From Roseovarius sp. (GTDB lineage Bacteria > Pseudomonadota > Alphaproteobacteria > Rhodobacterales > Rhodobacteraceae), in NCBI GenBank assembly GCA_023260815.1, contig JALQUE010000065.1, positions 1 through 8,015 on the forward strand: 8,015 nt of DNA. Direction: 5' to 3'. Below are positions 1-6,180 of this stretch, one piece after another. Numbering within the stretch: the stretch's first letter is position 1; each line of letters begins with the position of its first letter. The notes under the pieces are model-generated. The model made no database searches and was not told the DNA's origin. It was given only the letters and a program-made list of their open reading frames with translations. The position numbers were made by a program, and so were the translations under genes.

Positions 1-222
1 AACGACGACTACACCCCGATGGAATTCGTCGTGCATGTGCTGGAGCGTTTCTTCGGCCTGAACCATGCCCAGGCCTTCGAGATCATGCTGACGGTCCACA
101 AGAAGGGCGTCGCCGTGGTGGGCGTGTTCAGCCATGAGATCGCCGAGACAAAGGTGGCGCAAGTGATGGATTTCGCGCGCCAGCATCAGCACCCGCTGCA
201 ATGCACAATGGAAAAAGAGTAA
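1..222 (+). CDS. clpS: ATP-dependent Clp protease adaptor ClpS (3' part)
   Basis: ClpS binds the ClpA N-domain in the cytoplasm and hands N-degron proteins to ClpAP. The reading frame is open from base 1, so the gene starts outside the window and only the last 73 residues are seen; the ATG at base 19 is an internal Met, not the start. The fragment opens with NDDYTPMEF, the ClpS signature that holds the Asn/Asp residues gripping the substrate alpha-amino group and the gate Met. It continues with the conserved TVHKKG (substrate-pocket His), GVFSHEIAETK and the terminal HPLQCTMEK. ClpS is usually about 100-115 aa, so roughly the first third is missing. The stop is followed after one base by the methyltransferase start, suggesting translational coupling. 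Family assignment is secure. Confidence 0.97.
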   Translation, partial: NDDYTPMEFVVHVLERFFGLNHAQAFEIMLTVHKKGVAVVGVFSHEIAETKVAQVMDFARQHQHPLQCTMEKE

Positions 223-223
223 C

Positions 224-1228
224 GTGGCAGGTTTGCATTCGCGCCTGACACTGGCCCTTGAGGCCGGCGATGTCGTCCTGCCCGAGGCGGCGCGGATTGC
301 CGTCTTTGGCCCGCGCCCCGATCATGACCTGTCGGCGCTGCCCGAGGGGCGGTGTCATATCCTGACAGGGTTCCGGCCCGATCACGATCATTTCGCGGGG
401 CAGGGCCATAGCTGCGCGGTGGTCCCCGAGGGACGCTATGGCGCATCGGTGGTGTTTTTGCCGCGCGCCAAGGCGCTGGCCCGCGCGCTGGTGGCGCAGG
501 CGGTGGCGGTGACCGATGGCGTGGTGATCGTGGACGGGGCCAAGACCGACGGAATCGAATCCTTGCTGAAGGACTGCCGCAAGCGGGCGGCTGTGTCGGC
601 GCCGCTGTCGAAGGCGCATGGTAAGCTGTTCTGGTTTCAGGCCGGGCCGGGATTCGAGGATTGGGCCGGGGATGGCCCGCAGGAGATCGAGGGCGGGTTC
701 GTGACCGCGCCGGGGGTGTTTTCGGCGGATGGGATCGATCCGGCCTCGCGGTTTCTGGCGGATCATCTGCCTGTCAAGCTGGGCAAGTCGGTGGCCGATC
801 TGGGCGGCGGATGGGGCTATCTGAGTGCGCGCATACTGGAGCGTGCGGATATCCAGGTGCTGCATCTGGTGGAGGCCGATCACGCGGCGCTTGATTGCGC
901 GCGGCGCAACATCGCCGACCCGCGCGCCGTGCTGCATTGGGAGGACGTGACCCGTTGGCGGCCCGAGGCGGCGCTGGACACGGTCGTGACCAATCCGCCC
1001 TTTCACGCAGGCCGCGCGGCGGATCCCGATCTGGGGCGCGCCTTTATTGCGGCGGCGGCGGCCATGCTCAAGCCCGGCGGGCAGCTATGGCTGGTGGCCA
1101 ATCGCCATTTGCCCTACGAGACCGCGATGGGCGCGCAGTTCCGCAGTGTCGAGGAGGTTGCGGGCGATGCCCGGTTCAAGATCCTGCATGGCAAAGGGCC
1201 GAAGGGGCCGTCTCGTAACCGGTCGTGA
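224..1228 (+). CDS. Class I SAM-dependent methyltransferase, RsmC-like
   Basis: This is a 334-aa protein probably methylating a guanine N2 of rRNA, as in the RsmC/RlmG family. The N-terminal half (about residues 1-150) is a poorly conserved domain, as in RsmC, where it is a degenerate methyltransferase copy. The C-terminal half carries motif I, DLGGGWG (residues 192-198, SAM binding), an acidic residue after strand 2 (VEADH), and motif IV, NPPFH (257-261), the form typical of exocyclic-amine methylation of bases. VANRHLPYE and RFKILHGKGP near the end also match the family. The GTG start at 224 lies one base after the clpS stop; no better start is seen, and coupling to clpS translation would explain the lack of a clear separate ribosome site. 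The exact target (16S G1207 in E. coli RsmC) is inference. Confidence 0.85.
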   Translation: MAGLHSRLTLALEAGDVVLPEAARIAVFGPRPDHDLSALPEGRCHILTGFRPDHDHFAGQGHSCAVVPEGRYGASVVFLPRAKALARALVAQAVAVTDGVVIVDGAKTDGIESLLKDCRKRAAVSAPLSKAHGKLFWFQAGPGFEDWAGDGPQEIEGGFVTAPGVFSADGIDPASRFLADHLPVKLGKSVADLGGGWGYLSARILERADIQVLHLVEADHAALDCARRNIADPRAVLHWEDVTRWRPEAALDTVVTNPPFHAGRAADPDLGRAFIAAAAAMLKPGGQLWLVANRHLPYETAMGAQFRSVEEVAGDARFKILHGKGPKGPSRNRS

Positions 1229-1255
1229 GGTGGGCTGACATGGCCCGCGTTTGAC

Positions 1256-1267
1256 CCGATATATCGG
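1256..1267. repeat. Perfect 12-bp palindrome in intergenic gap
   Basis: CCGATATATCGG is identical to its own reverse complement. It lies 28 bp after the methyltransferase stop and about 130 bp before the SDR start. It has no T-tract and no loop, so it is not a normal terminator; a dimeric regulator site is possible. Function is unknown. Confidence 0.4.
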
Positions 1268-1288
1268 CAAAGGGTGGACTGCGGACAA

Positions 1289-1311
1289 CGATTGAACGTC
1301 GATTGGACGTT
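1289..1311. repeat. 11-bp tandem repeat with overlapping inverted repeat (operator-like)
   Basis: Two adjacent 11-bp units, CGATTGAACGT (1289-1299) and CGATTGGACGT (1300-1310), differ at one base. Within them AACGTC (1295-1300) and GACGTT (1306-1311) form an inverted repeat with a 5-bp spacer. A further ACGT follows at 1317-1320, so three ACGT cores lie 11 and 10 bp apart, about one helical turn. This looks like a protein-binding site ahead of the SDR-hemF pair. It is compositional evidence only. Confidence 0.4.
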
Positions 1312-1336
1312 GCACGACGTTTCGGGAAAACTGTGA

Positions 1337-1365
1337 TTCAGGTTCTTTCCGAAACGCTCTACATT
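1337..1365 (+). promoter_or_regulatory. Possible weak sigma-70-type promoter for SDR-hemF
   Basis: TTCAGG (1337-1342) and TACATT (1360-1365) are separated by 17 bp and would start transcription near 1372, about 25 bases ahead of the SDR ATG. Matches to consensus are only moderate (3 and 4 of 6). An alternative -35, TTGCAC at 1310-1315, has no convincing -10. The 169-bp gap here makes a promoter likely somewhere in 1229-1397, but the exact site is uncertain. Confidence 0.25.
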
Positions 1366-1397
1366 GGCCGAGCAGAATCATCAGGGAAGGTCTGCAC

Positions 1398-2198
1398 ATG
1401 TCTTTTTCCATCTCCGGCAAGACCGCCATCGTGACCGGCGGCGCCAACGGGATCGGGCTGGCGATTGGCCGGCATTTCGCGGACAAAGGCGCCAACGTCA
1501 TGTTCGCCGATATCGACGAGGCGCATCTGATCAAGGAACTGGGCGAGAATGACGAGGAGAGCAACATCCGCTATTTCGCCGGTGATCTGCGCGAACGGCT
1601 GACATTGGCCAATTTGTTGTCGGCCACCATCGATGCGTTCGATCAGGTCAATATCCTGATCAATGCCTCGCGGCAGATCATGCCGTCGAATGCGCTGGAC
1701 CCCGATGACGAGTCGATCGAGGTGCTGTTGCAGCAGAACCTGATGACGTCCCTCAGGCTGAGCCAGATGGTCGCCAAGCGCATGATAAAACAGTCCGAAG
1801 GGCAGGAGGAGGGCGTGGCGGGCACGATCGTCAACCTGTCGTCGATTGCCGCACGGCGCACGCATCCTGAATTGCTGGCCTATTCGGTGTCGACCGCGGC
1901 GCTGGACCAGATGACGCGCAGTCTGGCGGTGGCGATGGCGCCGCACCGTATCCGGGTCAACGCTGTGGCGTTCGGATCGGTGATGAGCGCGTCGTTGCAG
2001 GACACGCTGCGGGACAATCGGGATTATCGCGCCGATATCGAGGATCACACGCCGCTTGGGCGCATCGCGGCCCCCACGGAGCTTGCCGAGACGGTGCAAT
2101 ATCTGGCAAGCGACGGATCGTGTTTCATGACCGGGCAGATCATGACGGTGGATGGCGGGCGCTGCCTGCTGGACCCGGTGGCGGCCCCTGCGCATTGA
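1398..2198 (+). CDS. SDR-family protein lacking the catalytic Lys
   Basis: A 266-aa protein of classical short-chain dehydrogenase/reductase length and fold. Seen: the dinucleotide-binding TGGANGIG (residues 13-20), INAS (from about 88) in place of the usual NNAG, Asn114 of the tetrad, the catalytic Ser in NLSS (S149), Tyr162, and the C-terminal FMTGQIMTVDGG. The YxxxK motif reads YSVST: Thr166 (ACC) occupies the position of the essential Lys. Changing a Lys codon to ACC needs two base changes, so a single sequencing error does not explain it. The protein may bind NAD(P) without normal dehydrogenase activity, or use another base. The start is set by GGGAAGG at 1384-1390, 7 bp before the ATG. 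hemF follows 32 bp downstream, suggesting co-transcription; a link to haem synthesis is only inferred from position. The substrate is unknown. Confidence 0.88.
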   Translation: MSFSISGKTAIVTGGANGIGLAIGRHFADKGANVMFADIDEAHLIKELGENDEESNIRYFAGDLRERLTLANLLSATIDAFDQVNILINASRQIMPSNALDPDDESIEVLLQQNLMTSLRLSQMVAKRMIKQSEGQEEGVAGTIVNLSSIAARRTHPELLAYSVSTAALDQMTRSLAVAMAPHRIRVNAVAFGSVMSASLQDTLRDNRDYRADIEDHTPLGRIAAPTELAETVQYLASDGSCFMTGQIMTVDGGRCLLDPVAAPAH

Positions 2199-2216
2199 CA
2201 AGACCAACGACAGATC

Positions 2217-2222
2217 GGGAGG
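2217..2222 (+). promoter_or_regulatory. Ribosome binding site that fixes the hemF start
   Basis: GGGAGG lies 8 bases ahead of the GTG at 2231. The next in-frame ATG at 2243 is 20 bases away, too far, so the GTG is the preferred start. Confidence 0.7.
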
Positions 2223-2230
2223 AACAGGGT

Positions 2231-3121
2231 GTGAGTGGCGACATGCTGGAGCAGAAACAGCGCGCGGCGGGATGGTTCCGCCAGTTGCGCGATGACATCG
2301 TGGCGGCCTTCGAGGCGCTGGAGGACAGCCACGCGGCTGGCCCGATGAGCGACGCGCCCACGGCGCGCTTCGAGGTGACCGAGACCAAGCGCAGCAGCGA
2401 CGATGGATCGGATGCGGGCGGCGGGCTGATGAGCGTGATGCGCGGTGGCCGGGTCTTTGAGAAGGTGGGCGTGAACGTCTCGGAGGTGTATGGCAGTCTG
2501 GGGGCTGCTGCACAGCAGGCGATGGCGGCGCGCGGTGTGCCGGGAATGGAGAGCGATCCGCGCTTCTGGGCCAGCGGCATCAGCCTTGTGGCGCATATGC
2601 AGAACCCGCATTGCCCGGCGGTGCATATGAACACGCGGATGTTCTGGACGCCGGGTGCGTGGTGGTTCGGCGGGGGATCGGACCTGAACCCCTGTCTGGA
2701 ATATGACGAGGACACGGCGCATTTTCACGCCACTCAAAAGGCGCATCTGGACCCGCATGACGAGGCGCTTTACCCCGCTCTCAAGGCGTGGGCGGACGAG
2801 TATTTCTATGTCCCGCACCGGCACCGGGCGCGCGGTGTGGGCGGCATCTTCATGGATGACCGCAACACCGGCGACTGGGAGGCGGATTTCGCGCTGACGC
2901 AGGATATCGGGCGGGCCTTTCTGCCGGCCTATGTGCCGTTGGTGGAAAAGCGCCGGGTGCAGACGTGGACCGAGGCCGACAAGGATGCGCAGCTGGTTCA
3001 TCGCGGGCTATATGCGGAATACAATCTGGTCTATGACCGGGGCACCAAGTTCGGGTTGGCCACGGGGCATGACGCGAACGCCGTGCTGATGAGTTTGCCG
3101 CCTCTGGCGAAGTGGACCTGA
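2231..3121 (+). CDS. hemF: Oxygen-dependent coproporphyrinogen III oxidase
   Basis: HemF oxidatively decarboxylates two propionates of coproporphyrinogen III to give protoporphyrinogen IX, using O2, in the cytoplasmic haem (and, where present, bacteriochlorophyll) pathway. The 296-aa product is close to the usual length of about 300. Diagnostic blocks in order: GGLMSVMRGGRVFEKVGVN (from about residue 64), VHMNTRMF (131-138, conserved His), WWFGGGSDLNP (144-154), RARGVGGIFMDD (199-210), and EYNLVYDRGTKFGL plus LMSLPPLAKW near the C-terminus. All fit the HemF family and none the anaerobic radical-SAM HemN. A GTG start at 2231 is chosen for its well-spaced GGGAGG; the frame is open further upstream into the SDR gene but that part is not coding. 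The gene converges with the acyltransferase gene on the other strand. No oddity is seen in the protein. Confidence 0.96.
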   Translation: MSGDMLEQKQRAAGWFRQLRDDIVAAFEALEDSHAAGPMSDAPTARFEVTETKRSSDDGSDAGGGLMSVMRGGRVFEKVGVNVSEVYGSLGAAAQQAMAARGVPGMESDPRFWASGISLVAHMQNPHCPAVHMNTRMFWTPGAWWFGGGSDLNPCLEYDEDTAHFHATQKAHLDPHDEALYPALKAWADEYFYVPHRHRARGVGGIFMDDRNTGDWEADFALTQDIGRAFLPAYVPLVEKRRVQTWTEADKDAQLVHRGLYAEYNLVYDRGTKFGLATGHDANAVLMSLPPLAKWT

Positions 3122-3159
3122 GGGCGGTGGCCATCGCTGTGATGCAGGGGCGGGCTTGT

Positions 3160-3175
3160 CGGCCCTGACGGGCCG
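3160..3175. terminator. Short GC hairpin between convergent genes
   Basis: CGGCCC (3160-3165) and GGGCCG (3170-3175) form a 6-bp stem with a TGAC loop in the 75-bp gap between the hemF stop and the end of the acyltransferase gene. Neither strand has a T-tract after it, so it is at best a weak, possibly bidirectional, terminator. Confidence 0.3.
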
Positions 3176-3196
3176 GCGCGCGGGGGCACGCCTTGG

Positions 3197-4159
3197 TCAG
3201 GGGCCGTCGCGGCCGTTCTGGCGTTCGAGCTGCTTGGTGGCGCGGTCGGCCAGGGGGCCGGTGCCGTCTTTCCAGCGGCGGTGAATCCAGAACCATTGGT
3301 CCATATTCTGGCGCACCTGCGCTTCGAGCCGGTCATTGACCTCTTGGGTCATGGTCACCGGATCGGTCGGGGCGATGGGCGCCTCGACGATGACCCGGAA
3401 GCTGAGGCCGTCAGGATTGCGGATCGCCCAGACCGGCACCAGCGGCGCGTCGAATTTCAACGCAAGTTCGGCGGTGGCCAGCGATGACAGGGCGGGCTTG
3501 CCGAAGAAATCAAGCGGCACCCCGTCGAGCGCGTTGAGATCGGTCAGGATCGCCAGAACCCCGCCCGAGCGCAGATGCTGGACCATCTGGCGCATGCCGC
3601 CGCGGCCCTGCTGAAACATCGGCGTGCTGAGCATTTCCATGCACTGCGTATAGCGGCGGTTGTAGAAGGCGTTGGCCATCGGGCGGTAGAAGATGCCCAT
3701 GTCGAAGCCCTGCGCCACCAGAGCCACGCGCGCCGCGTGAAAATTGCCGAAATGCCCGGTGACGAAGATCACCGGGCGGCCTTGGGCGCGGGCGGCGCGG
3801 ATCGCCGCGAGGCCGGGGCCTTCGAGGGGGATGTCGCGGGTGCGGGCGATGAATTCAGGTGTGGAATGCAGCTCGACCATGTTGCGACCGGCATTGTCGG
3901 CCACGGCGCGCGACAGGCGCTTGACCTCGGCCTCGGGAAGATCGGGGAGCACATGATCGAGATTTTCCCGCACCCGGCGGTCATAGCCCGCGATGGGCGC
4001 GATGATCCGAGAGGTCACCCAGCCCATGGCCGGCACGCGCCAGCGATAAGGCAGCAGCCGGACCAGCGCGATCGGCGCGTAGATGGCCAGGCCAAGCCCG
4101 GTGTCGCGCCAGCGGCTGACAAGGGATGGAGAAGAGGGCGTGTCGGTCATCGGGTCCAT
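3197..4159 (-). CDS. LpxL/HtrB-type lysophospholipid acyltransferase
   Basis: A membrane-associated acyltransferase of the lipid A biosynthesis lauroyl/myristoyl transferase family, transferring an acyl chain from acyl-ACP to a lipid acceptor at the inner membrane. Seen in the 320-aa product: an N-terminal hydrophobic stretch (about 21-50), RRVRENLDHVLPDL (61-74), the active-site block GHFGNFH (135-141), FYRPMAN (157-163), an LTDLNALDGVPLDFFG block (205-220), and FWIHRRWKDG near the end. The HX4D/E motif is altered: His136 is present but the acidic residue five places on is His141 (codon CAC). The start is uncertain: ATG at 4159 follows AGGAC at some distance, ATG at 4150 is next in frame, and a GTG at 4210 lacks a ribosome site. 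It is the last gene of the - strand run, and ends facing hemF. The acyl acceptor is not shown by the sequence. Confidence 0.85.
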   Translation of the reverse strand: MDPMTDTPSSPSLVSRWRDTGLGLAIYAPIALVRLLPYRWRVPAMGWVTSRIIAPIAGYDRRVRENLDHVLPDLPEAEVKRLSRAVADNAGRNMVELHSTPEFIARTRDIPLEGPGLAAIRAARAQGRPVIFVTGHFGNFHAARVALVAQGFDMGIFYRPMANAFYNRRYTQCMEMLSTPMFQQGRGGMRQMVQHLRSGGVLAILTDLNALDGVPLDFFGKPALSSLATAELALKFDAPLVPVWAIRNPDGLSFRVIVEAPIAPTDPVTMTQEVNDRLEAQVRQNMDQWFWIHRRWKDGTGPLADRATKQLERQNGRDGP

Positions 4160-4233
4160 GTGCCTGGCAAGTCCTGGGACGCAGACATATGCCGCGCGGC
4201 CCGCGATCACAAGCCGGTCCGGCGGTCAGGGTG

Positions 4234-4893
4234 TCATGGCTGGCGCGGCAGGCCGGTGCCGACCATCGAATCGCGGGTGACAAGGGCGGCGAGGGCGGCT
4301 TCGGTCATCCCGTCGGTGCCCGAGGGGCGCGCGGGCAGCACGATGTAGCGCATGTCGGCGGTGCTGTCATGCACGCGGATGGTGGTGCTGTCGGGCAGGT
4401 CCAGCCCGAATTCGCGCAGCACGGCGCGCGGTTCGCGCACGGCGCGGGCGCGGTATTCGCGGGTCTTGTACCAGTCGGGTGGCAGGCCCAGAAGGTTGCG
4501 CGGATAGCACGAACACAGCGTGCAGACGATGAGGTTATGCACCTGGGCGGTGTTTTCCACGGCAATCAGGTGCAGCGGGCCGATATCGAAGCCCATCTCG
4601 CGGCTGGCGGCGCCGGCATCGTCCAGAAGGCGCGCGCGAAAATCGGGATCGACCCAGGCACGGGCGACCACGGCGGCGCCATTGGCCGGGCTGCGGGCAT
4701 CCATCGTGTCGATCTGGGCCGAGACCTGATCGGCGGTCAGATGGCCCTTTTCGATCATCAGCTCGCGCACGGCGATTTCCATGCGTTGCCAATAGCTTAG
4801 CGGTGCATCGTTATCGGCACGGTAGGGGTGGCCCGAGGGGCTGAGCCCGTCGTGATCGTGGGGGTGGTCGTGGTCGTGATGATCGTGTGGCAT
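4234..4893 (-). CDS. Nitrile hydratase alpha subunit, cobalt type (or thiocyanate hydrolase gamma-like)
   Basis: The metal-binding catalytic subunit, which hydrates nitriles to amides (thiocyanate to carbonyl sulfide in the sister enzyme). The 219-aa product carries the metal claw CTLCSC at residues 124-129; Thr in the second position is the form linked to non-corrin Co(III), while Fe enzymes have Ser. In the family the second and third Cys of the claw are oxidised to sulfinic and sulfenic acids. Flanking blocks LLGLPPDWYK, REYRARAVREPRAVLREFGL, STADMRYIVLP and LVTRDSMVG are typical. The segment after the claw reads CYPRN, with Arg where many nitrile hydratases have Trp. Residues 3-15 are a His/Asp-rich head (7 His, 5 Asp), possibly for cobalt. 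The ATG at 4893 follows AAAGG by 10 bases and sits 4 bp after the beta C-half stop; an open frame continues upstream but overlaps that gene. Substrate cannot be told from sequence. Confidence 0.93.
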   Translation of the reverse strand: MPHDHHDHDHPHDHDGLSPSGHPYRADNDAPLSYWQRMEIAVRELMIEKGHLTADQVSAQIDTMDARSPANGAAVVARAWVDPDFRARLLDDAGAASREMGFDIGPLHLIAVENTAQVHNLIVCTLCSCYPRNLLGLPPDWYKTREYRARAVREPRAVLREFGLDLPDSTTIRVHDSTADMRYIVLPARPSGTDGMTEAALAALVTRDSMVGTGLPRQP

Positions 4894-4897
4894 CGCG

Positions 4898-5173
4898 TCA
4901 GAGCCTTTCCAGCCAATGGGCGTAGATTTCGGCGTCGAGCGTATCCGAGGGGCGTTCGGCCGCGTCGCCCCAGACCTCGGACATGGTGAAGCGCACACGG
5001 TAGAGCGGCTGTTCGGGGGCCGGCAGACCGTAGGCCAGTTGCTCGGGGTTGGGGAAGGGACCAAGCGCGCGTTCGATCACGCCGGTCTTGCCGCGCAGAT
5101 AGGCGGGGGTGCGGACATGGCCCGGCGGCATCATCGCCTTGACGCGCACACGCTCAGGCATGGGAGGGGCCAT
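4898..5173 (-). CDS. Nitrile hydratase beta subunit, C-terminal half (SH3-like domain)
   Basis: A 91-aa protein matching only the C-terminal SH3-like barrel of nitrile hydratase beta. Seen: VRVKAMMPPGHVRTPAYLRG (from about residue 10), GVIERALGPF, PLYRVRFTMSEVWG and the terminal DAEIYAHWLERL. In ordinary nitrile hydratases this is fused behind the helical N-domain; here it is a separate gene. Its ATG at 5173 overlaps the end of the N-half gene by 20 bp in another frame; a second ATG at 5161 is also possible. No good ribosome site is seen, so translation probably depends on coupling to the N-half. It stops 4 bp before the alpha-subunit ATG. Separate N- and C-half proteins are known in thiocyanate hydrolase (alpha, beta) and toyocamycin nitrile hydratase, so a functional split is preferred over a frameshift. 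Confidence 0.9.
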   Translation of the reverse strand: MAPPMPERVRVKAMMPPGHVRTPAYLRGKTGVIERALGPFPNPEQLAYGLPAPEQPLYRVRFTMSEVWGDAAERPSDTLDAEIYAHWLERL

Positions 5174-5534
5174 TTGTGTCAGGATTTTCTTGTGCGGCCT
5201 CTTTTTGGGCGGCGGCGTAGGTGGGGCCGCGGGCGGCGATCTCGTCCATGCGTTGACCGAGTTCCTCGAGGGTGTAGGCGCCGGTCTCGACCAGGTTCTG
5301 GTTGATGGCGGCGATCCAACGCTCGTAGTAGGTCATGGTGTTGAACGCCTCTTCGCCCATGTCTTCGAGTGCGCGGCGCAGACCATCGACGGTGAAGAAC
5401 CCCGCGCCGGAGCACAGCACCATCAGCGCATCGACGCGCTTTTCCCAAAGGGCGAAATCATGTTGATCGGCACAGATCTGCCCGGCGGATTGACCGCCCA
5501 TGTCGTGCCAGCGCTTGCCAGTTGTATCACTCAT
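5154..5534 (-). CDS. Nitrile hydratase beta subunit, N-terminal half
   Basis: A 126-aa helical protein matching the N-terminal half of nitrile hydratase beta. Seen: WHDMGG near residue 9 (the HDMGG start typical of true beta subunits), FALWEKRVDAL, FFTVDGLRRALEDMG, MTYYERWIAAINQNLVETGAYTLEEL, then a polar tail rich in Ala, Glu and Gln ending at the point where the SH3-like domain would begin. The family also contains short activators (P14K/NhlE type) related to this domain, but the HDMGG head and the absence of any other N-half make beta N-half the better call. Its length equals the alpha subunit of thiocyanate hydrolase as I recall it (126 aa). No Shine-Dalgarno is visible before the ATG at 5534; the preceding bases are C-rich. 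A 57-bp gap separates it from the CIA30 gene. Confidence 0.88.
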   Translation of the reverse strand: MSDTTGKRWHDMGGQSAGQICADQHDFALWEKRVDALMVLCSGAGFFTVDGLRRALEDMGEEAFNTMTYYERWIAAINQNLVETGAYTLEELGQRMDEIAARGPTYAAAQKEAAQENPDTNGPSHA

Positions 5535-5591
5535 GAGGGGAGGGTAAGCGCAGGCGCGGGCGCTGTCCAGTGGGTGCGTGTGCGCGGGCGA

Positions 5592-6113
5592 TCACCGGTA
5601 GAGGGCGATCCGCGAGATGGCGATATCGGCCTGAAAGGCGCGACCGATGGCGACGATGCCGATGCGGCGCAGCGTGGCGGGATCGAAGGGGGCATCGACG
5701 CGGTGCGGGGTGACATCGGAAAACGGCAGGTGCAGCGTCGTCCAGCGGGGCGCGGCGGTAAAGGCATGCCGGTAGGATTGCCAGGGCCGGGTCACATCTG
5801 CGGTGCGCAGGTGCAGGTTGTAGCTTTGGTCATTGCCGAAAACATCAAGCTGTAGCCCGGTGAAGGCGCGCGCATCAAGGGCGGCACCATCGGGGCGCAG
5901 ATCGAGCGCCATTTGCAGGAACCCGCCGTTGTTGTCGAGGATGACTGTCCCGCTGAGGCGCAGGGCCATGCGCCCGGCCACCGTGGCGCGCGAGAGCGTG
6001 CCATCGGACACGCCGCCCATCACACGGTCCGATACCAATTCCCATGCGGTGCCGAGCGGGGTGTGGGGTGCCGGGCAGGAGAGGTCGTCGAGGATCAGGG
6101 TTTGTGCGGTCAT
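5592..6113 (-). CDS. CIA30-family protein (complex I intermediate-associated protein 30 domain)
   Basis: A 173-aa protein made almost wholly of the CIA30 domain, a galactose-binding-like jelly roll. Seen: W24 with the signature DRVMGGVSDG (29-38), GRMALRLSGTVILDNNGGF (47-65), FTGLQLDVFGNDQSYNLHLRT (84-104), the W/Y pair in WQSYRHAF (111-118), and IGIVAIGRAF with a terminal beta strand. In eukaryotes CIA30/NDUFAF1 helps assemble respiratory complex I; the role of the short bacterial members is not established, and no complex I gene is in this window. No signal peptide is seen. The ATG at 6113 is preferred because the domain starts at once; an in-frame ATG at 6149 adds 12 residues. Neither has a clear ribosome site. 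It lies 67 bp after the FliG-like gene. Confidence 0.88.
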   Translation of the reverse strand: MTAQTLILDDLSCPAPHTPLGTAWELVSDRVMGGVSDGTLSRATVAGRMALRLSGTVILDNNGGFLQMALDLRPDGAALDARAFTGLQLDVFGNDQSYNLHLRTADVTRPWQSYRHAFTAAPRWTTLHLPFSDVTPHRVDAPFDPATLRRIGIVAIGRAFQADIAISRIALYR

Positions 6114-6180
6114 GGCGGCAAGGTAGGGCGTGGACGGGCGGCTGTCCATCTGCGGGTGATGTGCGGGGTCATGTCCGGGG

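Noticed and set aside
128..1006. Long open frame on the - strand under the methyltransferase
   Set aside because: It is antisense to a gene with clear motifs, its product is Arg/Pro/His-rich with no recognisable domain, and long mirror frames are common in G+C-rich DNA.
2120..2230. N-terminal extension of hemF into the SDR gene
   Set aside because: It overlaps SDR coding sequence in another frame and lies ahead of the well-placed ribosome site for the GTG at 2231.
1359..2513. 384-aa open frame on the - strand under SDR and hemF
   Set aside because: It spans two well-supported + strand genes and the gap between them; its low-complexity Arg/His-rich product has no family features.
2045..3001. 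318-aa open frame on the - strand under hemF
   Set aside because: It is antisense to strongly conserved HemF coding sequence and shows no motif.
3575..4800. Overlapping + strand open frames under the acyltransferase and nitrile hydratase alpha genes
   Set aside because: They are mirror frames of proteins with clear family matches; products are Gly/Arg/His-rich without domains.
5154..5173. Frameshift pseudogene of nitrile hydratase beta
   Set aside because: Both halves have sensible starts and stops, the break is at the domain boundary, and split beta subunits are known in related enzymes. A strain-level frameshift cannot be fully excluded without relatives.
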